Counted from the stretch's first letter, positions 12,522 to 24,374 are shown. The stretch: 64,000 nucleotides of DNA from Utricularia gibba (GCA_002189035.1 NEEC01000010.1:3100001-3164000); one strand, 5' to 3'. Numbers and translations: made by a program. Notes: generated by a model from the sequence alone, not told the origin.

Positions 12522-13594
12522 CTGAGACACCCACTTTTTCAAATGCTGAGAGTCTTTGAACAGCCAAAATGGCACCTGAAACAAAAATGATGTTTCGAGT
12601 TTTAAACCTAATGCCAATTTTACAAGAATGATAAATGTGAGAAGCCCAATGGTGAAAGAAAACAACCCAAAGGCAACATATAAAAAAAATTGGAGATATT
12701 GGTTACCAAACAGATGGTTCGTCTACATATCCTCTACAAGGAAATCAAACACGAAAAAACTTACGACAACGGAAGGGGAAAAAGACGATACAGTAAAAAA
12801 CAAGACTCATCCGAAACGAAATGTTGCGCGACAGGGTTCATGATTTGCTCATACGCTAATTTTTACGTAATACGAGCCTTGAACCATAGAAAAAAAAAGG
12901 GCGTCCAGACTCCAGATTCAGTTACAATCGCAACCGCGATCTCGAGAGAAATTTAACCAAGAAGGTTAACTTTCAATTTCTATCACCAAAAACAAAAACC
13001 AAGAAAAACCTGAAGCTGATACCTAGAGTTAACACATCTCATATCCCGATTCCTTCCAAGAACAATCAGACACGCCATAACCAATTTTCTTCAGATCTAC
13101 ACCATCCACAAACCATTTCTTTTTCTAAGAAATACAACCAAACAAATACATCGATCTATCATCAAAAAAACCGACCAGCAATTCAACGTTTCTCGCAGAG
13201 AAATACATCACAAATTTACCTTCACGAAGTCGGCGTATTCCACAAGGTTCCTAACCCTAGAACGAAAGTCGCCTTTTCTCGAGTACCCATTTTCGTCCAC
13301 ACCCCTTCCATATATACGCGAGTAGTTGCTACCCGGACTCGCATTTTCCAGCGATTTTGTGTTTCACCCATTTACTTAATTTTATCCATTTTAATAGTTT
13401 TTTTTGAAAATACGTTGAAATAAAACAAATTCCCCACCGAAAAAAACATTGTACGCGTCACTGTGTGAAGATTACAACTGATCTTTGTGGAGTGTGCGTG
13501 GCCATCCCGCCGCCTGCATCCGCCGTCCACTGCATTCCGGCGGAAGGACTGAAATGGGCCGCTACCACACCCCATGATCGCCGCAAATTGGCGA
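12522..13594. other. 5' leader and promoter of the TFIIS/SPOC gene
   Basis: It contains the 5' UTR intron (donor AAG/GTAAAT near 13218), a TATATATGG-like element on the minus strand at about 13308-13316, and the 3' flank of the RING gene. No other gene seen. Confidence 0.5.
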
Positions 13595-15074
13595 TCATGT
13601 GTCGTTTCTCAGATTTGCAGTCACCTCTGTGGCTGAATTACCAGGCGCTTTGCCTACCTCAGCTTTACACAGTGGACAGGAGGCACTGAGTTTCAGCCAT
13701 TTGCCTACGCAGTGTTTGTGGAACAAGTGAGAGCACGGAAGTTCTCGGAGTTCATCGTTGTTTGCGTACTTGGACAAGCAGATGCAGCAGACCTGATGAG
13801 GTAATCAACCAGGTGTTTGTTAGGCTGATACGGAGGATCCAAGAGTCTGAATAATTGGAATGAATGAAGCTTACTGCATCCTCTCCTGAGAGTGTTCGCT
13901 CCTTCTCCGTCCCAACCGCTAGTGTCCCTCCTCCCACTTTACCTGCATTCCTCTCCCTGTGAGAGCTACCACTGTGTTTCTTTTCCTTGAACTTGAAGGT
14001 TGGAAGAGAATTGATCGTCTCCTGGGTAGCTCCTCTGTGCCCTGAAGGCTCTTCTCTGAAGCTCAGGGCGGATGTTAGGCAGGGGAGGCAGCAACAGATG
14101 GCGGTACAAAGGATAAACGGCATGGCGTATCCAATGAAACTGAAGGCTAGGAATATGATGCACAGCCTGTGAATGAAGAATGGAGAACAGATTGAATTTG
14201 TGGAAACTGGTAGCCACAGTTTTAGAGGTGAAGGAAGCATTTGATACCTGTACAAGTTTGGAGCTTCAGAAGATGAGGTATGCCCTCCAAAAATCCAAAC
14301 ATTGCCCACCACGAACCAAACAGCAAAGAAGCAGTCTAAAGCCATCTTGAAATATTCAACAAACACCTTAAGCCTGCAAGAACAGAGACCAAAAGATTCG
14401 ACATTGATGGCTCTTCATCTAATAAAAATAGCAACCAAAGCAAGATCAGTAACAAAAGTGTACGTTGGATTAGGCAGCCCAGTGGCTTGGGTGACTCCAC
14501 CGGTGGTGGTGCCGGTGGCTGGCAAATCTGCAACTTCCCCAACTCTGCTATTCAAGGGGGCATTATTACCATTACTTTGCAAAGAGTCACCACGAGGTTG
14601 AGAAGAATCCTGCTCGGAAACCCCGGTTCTATGCTTAAAGCGCCAGTATAGAAGAGGGAGGATTCCAAAACAGCCAGATGCATAGCCCAGGATCCATGCT
14701 GTCAAAGGTGCACCAGGCTTCTCGTTCTTTGATGAAGACAATACAACAATGGCAGCAATGATTTGGCCGAGAGTCAAAAACAGCTCTACTGATATCCACA
14801 TAACAGAATTCAATGGGCTCCTTCCTCGACCTCGACTATTTCCTCTTGGTACAGCAGATGTGTTCCTTGTATCCGATCCTGGTGACCGTGGCGGAGGTTG
14901 ATAAACAGGGGTTCTTGAGCTAGTAGATGGCTGGGATTCACTACTTGGCTGCTCCGGTCCAGAAGCCAGCCCTTGACCGGGAGCCATAGATGCATATCCA
15001 TCACTAGTACCAATAATATCAATCACATGTTCATCACTTCTACAATTGTGAGCACCCTCCATCACTAAAGGCAT
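13595..15074 (-). CDS. Multi-spanning membrane RING-H2 E3 ligase (At1g12760/At1g63170 type)
   Basis: Four coding exons (14464-15074, 14248-14373, 13875-14166, 13595-13792) join in frame into 408 residues. Residues 1-90 are serine/proline-rich. Hydrophobic segments follow: VMWISVELFLTLGQIIAAIV, AWILGYASGCFGILPLLYW, then after exon 1 MALDCFFAVWFVVGNVWIF and LCIIFLAFSFIGYAMPFILC. The last exon encodes a complete RING-H2: VCCICLSKYANNDELRELPC, SHLFHKHCVGKWLKL and CPLC. The FKMALDCFFAVWFVVGNVWI block marks this plant subfamily. The exon 1 donor (CCAAC/GTACAC) is weak and was chosen because it is the only one that keeps frame with the next exon. Substrates are unknown. Confidence 0.9.
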
Positions 15075-15226
15075 TACTTTTATGGTGAAGTCCCAGAATC
15101 CTAAAAGCCATCTGATCCCACATTCCTCGTTTCACATAACGAAAACATAGAATGATATTCCTTCAGCATTCAGACCTTCCCAATCCTGGAAATACTAAAA
15201 AACTGAACTTTATTGCTTCTCAAAAC

Positions 15227-15324
15227 TTCATCGCCCTATCATACTGAAAAAAGACACAAATTAGAACGATATCTATAATCTCCAACATAGTACTTTTTCT
15301 AGACTTCATCGCCCTATCATACTG
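15227..15324. repeat. 21-bp direct repeat, 77 bp apart
   Basis: CTTCATCGCCCTATCATACT occurs at 15227 and again at 15304, each followed by G. Flanking bases are partly similar, which suggests a small tandem duplication in the leader of the RING gene. Confidence 0.85.
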
Positions 15325-16191
15325 TAAATACAAACACTGAATAGAAACAGAAGCAGAAGCATGAAACAAAGTAAGAAATTTCAGACTCCAGTTAACACGG
15401 TAACCAGAGCCAAATACAAACATAAACAGAGCAATTCCTCCCTTCTAATAAACCTTTTGTGCATGCCTCTGAAGTTCCCAGTTCAAACAAGATGGCAAAC
15501 GTCAAAGAAAACAAAGTCCAGAAACATGATTAAGAAGAACAAAAATAGCAACCCACCAAATGCCCAACTGCTCCGACTAGCAATATCATCCAGAACCCCT
15601 TATCCACAGTCCACGCCACCAAATATCAAGCTCAATCCTGGCGTGGTTTTTTTCTGATAATCAATCCCTTGAAACTGTTCACCACTGCCGCGCCGCTATA
15701 GAATTTTCCACCTCCCCTGTTTTTTTTTTTTCAGAGTAGTCACGTCACTGCTAACGTGCTTGTGAATAATCTAAGCTATGTTCATCGATTTTTCAACCCA
15801 AGTGGGTGCAAGTGAACTGCTTTTCTGTCACTCCGTGAACGATCTAAAGCCTTGATCTGGCACGCCTGCTTACTTTCCATGAATTTTATATCAAAATCTC
15901 TCTGTTAGTTTCAATTTAGACAGAATGTAGGATAGGGTCCTGATGGACTTTCTGGCTGTTAAATAAAAGCCCTCCGACGACAGATCACGACCGGGTTCGT
16001 GAATTCACTCGAGTTAAAAACCCAAAAAACCTCAAATTTCAATCTAAATTATTTAATATTGGAATAGGTTGAAATTGTAACAAACCCAGAAATTTAAAAC
16101 TTTGAATGGGCCAATGCCTCATTGATTAATGGATTAAATTTCTCATTACTCGGTGTTGTATTATGCACAATAATGCTAACAAGTATTGTAC
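15325..16191. other. Intergenic region between the RING and PNSB3 genes
   Basis: It holds the upstream region of the RING gene and the 3' flank of PNSB3. A T11 run lies at about 15720-15731. No coding frame resembles a known protein. Confidence 0.5.
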
Positions 16192-17313
16192 TCATTTCTT
16201 CCACTGGGGCAGCCTCTGGACCAGCACCTGCACGGAGTCATTGGATGCAAACCAAACACATATCAGGCTGCAGCTTGACAAGAAACTCTTTCAAAAATCG
16301 GGAACCAACTACTCCTCAAAGAGGTTGGTAAGTTTATTACCTTCCCGGAGTTTTCTTTGTTTCCCACAATCACTTGGCAAGCTAGTCTCCATGACTCTGG
16401 TTTCTGCTTCAACCATGGAACTTATTACGACACAGTACTCAAAACACAGAACAACGCCTATACCAAACACATGAGTATGCTAGGCAAAGTATGAGTCAAG
16501 AAGGTAGTGTTTTTCCATCTAGGGTATAATAACTTGTCAACTGCAACAATACCAGAACCAGCACGCTAAATTCAATCTCTGAAGATGGACAAAACATACG
16601 TTTTTAAGATACCGAAGTTCGGTGTTTGTTCGGCTGTTCAGAAGCTCACTTCCTTCTAAGACCTGGGAATAAATGGAAGAAGCTATAGGGCCTGGTTGAG
16701 GGATAAAGAACATCAACAGCACTCTATAATTTTGCCCAATGAACTCGCCATCAAGAAACCACTGTAACAATGTCGAGAAATTGAAGTGACCTACCTCGAC
16801 AATGCAGGTTCCACAACTACCACCACCCCCACAATTCATAAGTTTGCCCTGGCAAGTGACGTAGAGGTTACAGCAATAAGGAACAATGTGATGATTACAC
16901 TCTATCCCACACTGAAAGAACTAACTGTAACTTACATAAGTAGCATAAAGCTCAATCTTATTGTCCAACATTATATTCCTCAGCAGCTTCTCCCCACTTT
17001 TCGCTGTCGAACTTGCCACTGCATCTCCTGGTTTGTGCTACTTGTAGAATCCGCATCAATGAAAAACGAGTGCAGATGAATAAAATTTATAATATCCCAA
17101 ATCGCAAAAAGAGAACAGAGTGGGTGCACGCACCCCAGGCCCGATGAATTCGAGTTCGATTTCAGGAATTGTTGGCGGCGAAACAGCAGTTTCCTGAGAG
17201 CCGGCAGCGGCCGATACGGAAATTGACCTCCTCGCGGATAGTGGTGCGGCAGCGGAGGAACCAGGCGGTCGGGGGCGGAGAGACGCCGCGGGGAGCAAAC
17301 TCAGGGCTGCCAT
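16192..17313 (-). CDS. PNSB3: Photosynthetic NDH subcomplex B subunit 3, 2Fe-2S ferredoxin-like
   Basis: Six coding exons (17130-17313, 16936-17027, 16795-16848, 16600-16662, 16341-16403, 16192-16227) give about 163 residues. The N-terminus (MAALSLLPAASLRPRPPGSS) is rich in Ala, Ser and Arg and poor in acidic residues, like a chloroplast transit peptide. IPEIELEFIGPG opens the mature part. The cluster loop GKLMNCGGGGSCGTCIVEV supplies cysteines for a 2Fe-2S centre. ELLNSRTNTELRYLKN, KPESWRLACQVIVGNKENSG and VLVQRLPQWKK complete the family signature. PNSB3 (NDF4) belongs to the thylakoid NADH dehydrogenase-like complex in cyclic electron flow. The exon 1/2 junction is the least sure part: the frame-keeping donor is GTGC/GTGCAC, and the protein looks shorter there than homologues I remember. 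Confidence 0.88.
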
Positions 17314-17519
17314 AACTTCCTTGCGCGAGGGGTATTGCGGGAGGGGCGGGTATGTAAACACGTAAGCAAGCTACTCGGAGCCCGGGACCCGCCACCCTTC
17401 CCTTCAATTTACCTGTTTTCAGTGGAAGGGCAATTTGGTAATTCCTTGCCCTCAACCGCCCAATTTAGGTCCACACGCAGTGTAGGTCATGATTGCAGAC
17501 CCAGGGAAGAAGAAAGATC
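17314..17519. promoter_or_regulatory. Short shared promoter region, PNSB3 / MAPR
   Basis: Only 206 bp separate the two divergent ATGs (17313 minus, 17520 plus). Both promoters and leaders must fit in it or overlap the genes. I see no clear TATA box. Confidence 0.55.
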
Positions 17520-17825
17520 ATGGAGCTCACTCTTCAGCAGCTGAAAGCCTACGACGGCTCCAACGCATCGAAGCCCATATACGTCGCCATCCGGGGAAAA
17601 ATCTACGATGTCACCACTGGGAGGAATTTCTACGGCCCCGGCGGCGATTACCGTGTTTTCGCCGGCAAGGACGCCAGCCGTGCCTTGGCCAAGATGAGCA
17701 AGGATGAAAACGACGTCGTCCCAGATCTCGACGGCCTTACTGAAAAGGAGATCGGCGTTCTCGACGACTGGGAGAGGAAGTTCCAGGCGAAGTACCCCGT
17801 CATCGGCTCGGTCACCGGAATTTGA
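17520..17825 (+). CDS. Cytochrome b5-like membrane-associated progesterone receptor (MAPR) protein
   Basis: An intronless gene of 101 residues, matching the short MAPR2/MSBP3 type of Arabidopsis. The ATG at 17520 gives MELTLQQLKAYDGSNASKPI. The b5-like haem-binding fold is visible in YVAIRGKIYDVTTGRNFYGP, GGDYRVFAGKDASRALAKMS and LTEKEIGVLDDWERKFQAKY. No membrane anchor is present, as in the short type. MAPR proteins bind haem through tyrosines rather than the His pair of true cytochrome b5. The exact role in plants is poorly known; links to steroid binding come from the longer members. Confidence 0.93.
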   Translation: MELTLQQLKAYDGSNASKPIYVAIRGKIYDVTTGRNFYGPGGDYRVFAGKDASRALAKMSKDENDVVPDLDGLTEKEIGVLDDWERKFQAKYPVIGSVTGI

Positions 17826-18207
17826 ACCCCGCCTGTTCCCAAATCCCAAGTATGCCTGCCTGTGTGCTTGTGTTGATCCTTAAAAGGATGAATAAATTGC
17901 GATTCAGCTTCTTCATGTCATCCAGTGTTGATGTACTGTTAGCCTCAGTTGTTTCTAAGAATGCAAGGGTATGAAAAAGCATTTACTTGAACAAAGAAAG
18001 AGTCAAGCTCATGAAATGACGCTTTCAACATAGACAGACAAGAAGGGATAGGATATGAACATGATGTGGAATCAGCTGTTTCCAGCACTGTGATTCCGTA
18101 AGTTCTAGACCGGATCAAAGTTGAAGGAGAAGCTCAAGGACCACCATAATAGGGTACTAAAACACTTACAGCATTCAACAAGGTGAAGATGGTTTCATCT
18201 AATAAGA
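17826..18207. other. Convergent 3' region, MAPR / ERH
   Basis: Holds the two 3' UTRs; AATAAA-like signals near 17890 for MAPR. Nothing else seen. Confidence 0.5.
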
Positions 18208-19285
18208 TCAGGTAGAACGAGCTATGTTCTTAAGGTGCTGCAAAGCCCTGTACTTGATCCAATCTCGATCGTACGGTAGATATGCCTGAATGGAATGGTC
18301 ATAGCTGCAAAGTAGAAAAAAAGAATGAATCTTGATCATCTGAACATCTGAACATCTGAAGTTGAATGAAATGAAATCATGCTTGTGGATGGTGTGATTC
18401 AAAAAAGAATAGAATGCAGCACCAAAATGCTAATGGAAAGGAAGAGGTAAGAATTACAGAAAACTGCATGTGATCCGTGTAGCATGCTTGTATGAAAAGT
18501 ATAGATGGATATTTTACACTAGCGCACTGAGATCAGTAAGACCATCGATGAAGTTGTACAGGTCCGAAATATCATATGTAACATTTCTCAGAGTTGGGTT
18601 GATATCCTTGAGTTTCCTTTCATAGATACCGCAAACTCCTACAGAAACAGCTTACAACATGTTAAGCTAGGAACCATACAATCCAAGGATGCAAAGTAAT
18701 GATTGATATATTGATAACAGGGGAGCAAAAGCATCTTATTTTCTTCAAAACCCCTTGATATGCGTCTTACACAAAATCAACACAATCCGATATGCAAAAA
18801 TGAAGTTCAACTTTAAACAACCGAAAACGCAAGAAACCCCCAATAGTAACATTAAAATACCTTCCATCGCATGCGTAACGGAATCATAATCCATGAATGT
18901 ACGACTTCCTTTGTATTGAGAAGTTTGCATAAGGATGATGGTGTGCCTCTTAGAAGACTGCATCATTAATACTTCAGCAAAACCCTTAATTTCATCAACT
19001 AAAAACACACTTATGGGACACGTATGATTATGCTCGAAACTCTTTGAACACGCGAACGCCCACAAGACAAAACATAACCACAAAACGGAACAGATGTTTA
19101 AGGATGGATTTCAACCATAAAAAATCCCAAAAACTAAGCACTAACCTAAACAACCTCGACTGAAATTCTCCAAGGGAAACCACTCATGCATCAAATACCA
19201 AATAAAGGAGCTCCCTGACTAGCATTAAACCCTAGAAATTCACCAATCATTTACAGGAAAAGAAGGGGTAGGAAAGCATTACCAT
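18208..19285 (-). CDS. ERH: Enhancer of rudimentary homolog
   Basis: Four coding exons (19283-19285, 18861-18957, 18518-18638, 18208-18304) give 105 residues, the normal ERH size. As in RPL11, the first coding exon is only the ATG (ATG/GTAATG, then GCAG/TCTTCT), giving MSSKRHTIILMQTSQYKGSR. The rest is diagnostic: TFMDYDSVTHAMEGVCGIYE, LRNVTYDISDLYNFIDGLTD, LSALVYDHSIQAYLPYDRDW. All three junctions keep frame. ERH is a small, very conserved nuclear protein that dimerises and works with splicing, RNA-decay and transcription factors in other eukaryotes; its plant role is less studied. Confidence 0.95.
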
Positions 19286-19652
19286 CTCGCGAGAGAACAA
19301 GAAACCCACGCCAAACGAAACCGGAGCAATCGAATGGATTTGGCGGCGACGGCAACCGCTTACCTCGGGGCTTCAATCAGAATGATCTGTTCCATTCAAT
19401 AACAAAGGCTTTTGGGCAAGGTCCGGTTCAAATCGGCCAAGCTAAATGTGGGCTGTAGGCACCCGGTTCAGACCGGCTCAAATTGGTGATGTGGACTATA
19501 CGAATGGGCCGGCCCAGTGTAGCCCACTAAGAAAATTCCCGCACCCGCGTGGTTGTTCACCGTCTGGCCGTCGTAGAGGTAATCGTTAGAAAACCTAGAC
19601 GGTGGTGGAATTTACAAACGGAAGAGGAGCCACTCTCTGAATTCGTGAAAAA

Positions 19653-22113
19653 ATGGTTTCCTCGGGTGATAGTATAAAGAGCGATAAGCTAGTGCATGCT
19701 TTTGATCAACTTAAACGTCTTTTATTGGAGTCTGTAAGCTCCCGTTCATTGATTTGCATTTGCAATTTCCTATTTTTTTTTGTTTTTTTGAATATGGTGG
19801 TTTTGAATGTTGCCAATTTTCAGGCCACGCATGGAACTGATTTCGGTTGCTCCCTGAAAAGGATTCATTCGGAGATTGTTGAATTTTCGCGGGGCGGGGA
19901 TGCACTTGCCAGTGAGAATGAGGTGACTTTTGGTACTTCTGCTTCTGAGAATTTTTTGAATGTTGGAGTCTGGAAGGTGGCAATGCTTAATAGATAACTT
20001 GGTGGCAGCTGACGAAATGGGTTGAGTTTTCTGTGAGTTTCCTGGAGAATCCCAATGAGGCGAGTAATGGTCTTCACAAACTGAGCAACGAGTTGCTTAC
20101 AAAATCTGTTTTGCTTGGTAATGGGTTGAAACCTTCAGTTGCTGATGTTGTTGTCTACATTGCAGTATATTCAAGTCTGGTATGTACTATTACGAAAAAA
20201 ATGCACTCCAATGTTTAGTGGTAACTCTAATGCTTTTTTGTTGTTCTGTGAGCTTTAGATTCGTCTTCAAAAGGATGAACGAGATCAGTTTCCGCACTTG
20301 TTCAGATGGGCTGAATATATTCAGGTGGGCATTTTGTTTTATGATGCCGGTGGTCCTCTTCGGCAAATTTGATTCCTCTTATTGTAGACTTGTTGGAAGA
20401 ATGCCATATATGATTCCTAGATACCGTTAATTCTTAATTTCCCTCTGCTATCAATATCATTTGTGTGAATGCTGTTTTTCAACCAGCGAATTTTGTCTCT
20501 GCATCATTCATATTTTCCTCCGAGATCATTTGGTTGACGCTAAAGCTGTTGCTTGTATTGCTTTCTGTTTTTCTACACGAAACCTCACTCGTTTTCTATC
20601 ATTGTTATTTCAAAGGCAAAAGAGGACTTTGGGAACGAGTTCAAAAAAATTGTGGTAGAGAAAGCCCCAATTGTAATCCCAGTGAGTATTCGTAATCTTT
20701 ACTTCATTCTGGTCAGTGCGTATTTGTACTGATTTACATTCCATACCAAGTTAGTCTTTTTTTTTTTTTTTTTTTTTGCTTACCAATATCACAATCTTAA
20801 CTACTTTCTTTTCACACTGTTGAAAATGGGCATTTAAACTTTTACATTTTTTTCAGAAAATCAAAGATTCTAAACTGAAGAAAGCTGTTGAGGTTGGAGA
20901 TAATGAGGCTGGACAGAAGGTAAAAAAGAATGCTGATGCTGATGCTGAATGTAGTTATCCTTTCTCTTCGCTTTATGTCATTCATATGAAAATTTCCCGT
21001 ATTGTGATGGTTCTCTAATTTTTCACAACAGAAAAAGGGTAATGCTCAAGGCTCAACCCAGGTGGTTCCAGACAAGAAGAAAGTGCCTGAAAAAGATGAG
21101 AAGAAAGATGAGGAGCTTAGTGTGAGTCTTCTTAAAATACAGATTGGCTATATTCGTAAAGCATGGAAGCATCCATCAGCTGACAGGCAAGATCTCTGAT
21201 CTATTTCTTTCTCTCTCCAAATGTATATGTGCCATGGTAGACTTTCTGGAATCTTTTTTTTAGTTTACCCTTTACCGGTGGTCCACAATTGTATGCAGTT
21301 TGCTGGTTGAGGAGATTGACATTGGGGAAGCAAAATGCCGTCAAGTTGTGAGCGGTCTTGCAAAGTACTGCACACCAGAAGAATTGGCGGTATGACTATG
21401 ATTACAGTATGTACATGTTTATATTGTATGTAGATTCTCTATTCAGCCATAGTGCAGAATCTGAACCACATCTACTCTGTTGGCCTCATAGAATCGATAT
21501 GTAGTCCTTATAACAAATGTAAAGCCCGGGAAGCTACGAGATGTGATGTCTGAGGGGCTGGTACTAATCTCATTTTCTCTCTCAACATCTTTCATTTCCG
21601 TTCTCCTGTTTACCTGTAACCATAAACTTTGGGAATATTTACTGGACACAAGCCCCTGCATCCTTCTCTTATGATCTTCTGTCCTCTCCAGGTTTTGTGT
21701 GCTTCTAGTAAAGACCATACAATTGTTGAACCCTTAAGAGCTCCTGAGGGTGCTAAAGCGGGGGAATGCATCACATTTTCTGGGTATGCACTCCATACTT
21801 CCACTTGCGCTAATTCTCCTATGGCTGCACTCGCAATACCTATCGCCGAACTAAAATGATTTTCTTGCACAGGCATGATGGCAAGCCGGAAGACGTTCTA
21901 AACCCCAAAAAGAAGCAATTGGATAAGATTACTCCGGTAACACTTCCCACCTCAAATGCTTCACTGGTTCTTTCCTGCCTTCTGAACAGCATCTTTTTCT
22001 TGGTGCAGCATCTCTTCACGGACGATAATGGTGTGGCAACATTTAAAGGCATCCCGTTTATGACTTCTTCGGGGCCCTGCACTTCCTCAATCCTCAATGG
22101 AAGCATCAAGTAA
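19653..22113 (+). CDS. AIMP1/EMAPII-like tRNA-binding domain protein
   Basis: Twelve exons join in frame into 373 residues: 19653-19733, 19824-19922, 20009-20179, 20259-20324, 20616-20681, 20857-20919, 21032-21186, 21299-21389, 21492-21560, 21692-21783, 21873-21936, 22009-22113. The N-terminal half is GST-C-like (ELLTKSVLLGNGLKPSVADV). A lysine-rich linker follows. The C-terminal half is an OB-fold tRNA-binding domain plus EMAPII extension: LSVSLLKIQIGYIRKAWKHP, VVSGLAKYCTPEELANRYVV, NVKPGKLRDVMSEGLVLCAS, GIPFMTSSGPCTSS. It resembles Arabidopsis At2g40660. The family acts as a cofactor in aminoacyl-tRNA synthetase complexes. The intron after exon 7 is GC-AG (GACAG/GCAAGA), since the next exon TTTGCTGGTTGAG fits only that junction. 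Confidence 0.94.
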
Positions 22114-22392
22114 CCGGAGCCGGTACTCCCCTCGCCCAATACTGATGCAGTTTTCTAGTAAACGTGATGTATTGATGACTACTGGTTTCATGCCTTCTTC
22201 ATGGGAACATTTTGTTGCACAGTGGTTCTTCATATTTGATGAAATTTCAATAGAAAAGTGGATGAAAAACACAAGTTACTGTAAGAAGCAATGATCAAAA
22301 TCGACTCCTTGGTCATCAGCTAATGCTCTTCTGTACGTTCAAAACGGTGTGAATAAACAGTTGGGTGGGCTGCAGAGAGATCACAATATGGA

Positions 22393-24374
22393 TCACTCCC
22401 TTTTGTCCTCCTCAAGGACTTCAGCTTTTCGTTCCTTATCAACTTTAGATGCCAGTTCTCCTGCAAAAACACCCGAGCCACTTAGGGGGCACCCTCCTCC
22501 TCGTCTTCCCCCGTTTCATGTGCGTATCTAGGATCAAGTTGATTGATGCAACTTTCAACATCAGTTACTCTTTGAGGTTCGAAGAAGGTAGGTGAGGTTC
22601 AAAGACAGACCTGGTTGGATTGTGGGGGGGCCAGGAGGATGCAGATGAACACTAACAGCAAGAAGGCATGCAAAGACCAGAAAGCTGGAATGATCCAAGC
22701 TCTTCTCCATGGTTCACTGACTGGATCACTAGCATTGAAGTACAACTGAACCAACATGGTGGGGCTCAGTCAAAGATACAGCATCAAGTACTGAATGTAT
22801 GGAGAGAAAGCGCCTACCTCGTATCCAATCCAAGCAACAGAAACCAGAACAGACACTGCTAGAGCATTGGTAAACTTCCTATAGAGCTCTAACTTCGCCA
22901 TGCTTCTTCGTATCTAGAACAGTAGTTGTTGATAGAGTAAAATGTGGCCTGCAAGTGCTGAGAGGAAAACTGCGCATTTACCTGAAGCTTCTCCAAAGTC
23001 TTGGACAGTGATGAAAAGATCCAAAGTATAAAGCAGGCATCTAGAACCCCAACTGGGAGAACCAAGAAGACCCTGGCTTTTCCAACAAAGTCATCGATAT
23101 TTCCTAAATGTTCAACAAGCTCCAATCCTTCTGATGCAACAAAATAGACCGCACCAAGGAGCATGATGTGAGATGTTACACTTCCTAGAGTGGCCCTCAT
23201 GACACCGTAGCCCATGGAAACAGCAAGGAGGAGAATACGGGATACTGTCTTCCTCATTGCAGTGAAGGAAACAGCCCATAATGTAATCCTCAGAGGTCTC
23301 CTGCCTGTTGAGTTGAAGTTTGCATACTCGAAATACCAAAGAGCCATTTCACACATTCCCAAGGCGATCACTGCTGTAATTTCATAATGCAGCTTTATGA
23401 TATCTTTCCAGTGTTGCACGAATCGCAGAAACCAAACTAAACCAAGAGTAAGGTATGCTAAAGACATAAGACCGCAGAATGTCATCAAGGGTGCCATTCT
23501 TCCAGGAAGGTAGCCTTCTGGATTCCTCCATACCGTTCTTCCACTGATTACCGTTCCCTTGAGTTCTGGATCACAGAGCACGAAATACAGATAATACATT
23601 CCGGTTTTGTTTATCTCAACAGTTTGAGGTACCATCACAGCCTCTTCACTCTTCCCCTCGAAAGAAACCTGCAGCTTTCGTGGCCAGCCGGGATTATTGG
23701 GATTTTCTCTAAGGATCACTTCCCCAACCTTGCAATGCCCTTCTTTTGCAAGAAAAGGATGGCAGCATATTGCACTTGAATTCATATAAGCTCCCCTATC
23801 TTATCACTGTCGTTTACCTCAATGATAATGACCTCTACTACACCAGTACTCTGCTGCATCTCATTCTGTTTATCTGCGACTTCCTTTGGTCTTCGAAACA
23901 TGATTGATTCAAACCTAAAAAGGGAATGAATAGAAATCACGTAAGGATGATTGGCAATGGAAAAACCTCCACGACACCAACCAAAAACGCCCCGCAAATG
24001 CAAACAAGAAAAGACAAAAACAGATGAAAAGGGTCATTCCAAATATCACATTCAGGATTAAATCGTACGCTGCATTAACGACGACCATGCATAAAATCTA
24101 AACTTTCCGATGAAATATTCCAAAGATACCACCTAATAAACGATTTCCCGGCCAGCGGCTTATTCTCCTCCTTTTGCGCACCGTTGGGCGACTGATCAAC
24201 GATCCTGGAAGCGTATAAGCCTTCGCTGCCTCCATGAAACAACATGGAATTAAACCTGGGAATGAATCCCTCGTTCTTGTACTCATGGATCGAGGCACTC
24301 ACGCGGCTTGAGTAGATCGCTGATAACAAGAACAATACCCCCAAAAAAGTTCTTTTTCTGCTTGCATTAAACAT
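22393..24374 (-). CDS. GOST/lung seven-transmembrane receptor family protein, three frameshifts
   Basis: Five exons (24133-24374, 22982-23914, 22818-22913, 22611-22745, 22393-22527) encode a protein of about 480 residues. A signal peptide starts at MFNASRKRTFLGVLFLLSAI. The lumenal domain includes HGGSEGLYAS, SFIRFESIMFRR and SSAICC. Seven membrane spans follow, with GRMAPLMTFCGLMSLAYLTL, GMCEMALWYFEYANFNSTGR and LVLPVGVLDACFILWIFSSL. The tail is acidic. Closest type is Arabidopsis At3g09570; such proteins sit in Golgi/endomembranes and are sometimes listed as candidate GPCRs. The frame breaks at three runs: C4 at 23793-23796 (one base short), G7 at 22624-22630 (one too many) and G5 at 22485-22489 (one short). 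Conserved coding resumes after each, so assembly error is the better explanation. Confidence 0.85.

Noticed and set aside
19923-19997. Extension of exon 2 of the AIMP1-like gene to the TAA at 19995
   Set aside because: The donor at 19923 (GAG/GTGACT) joined to the acceptor before CTGACGAAATGG restores the conserved KWVEF segment.
22393-24374. GOST gene as a true pseudogene
   Set aside because: All splice sites, membrane segments and the C-terminus are intact, and the three indels are in homopolymers, so sequence error is likelier; not excluded.
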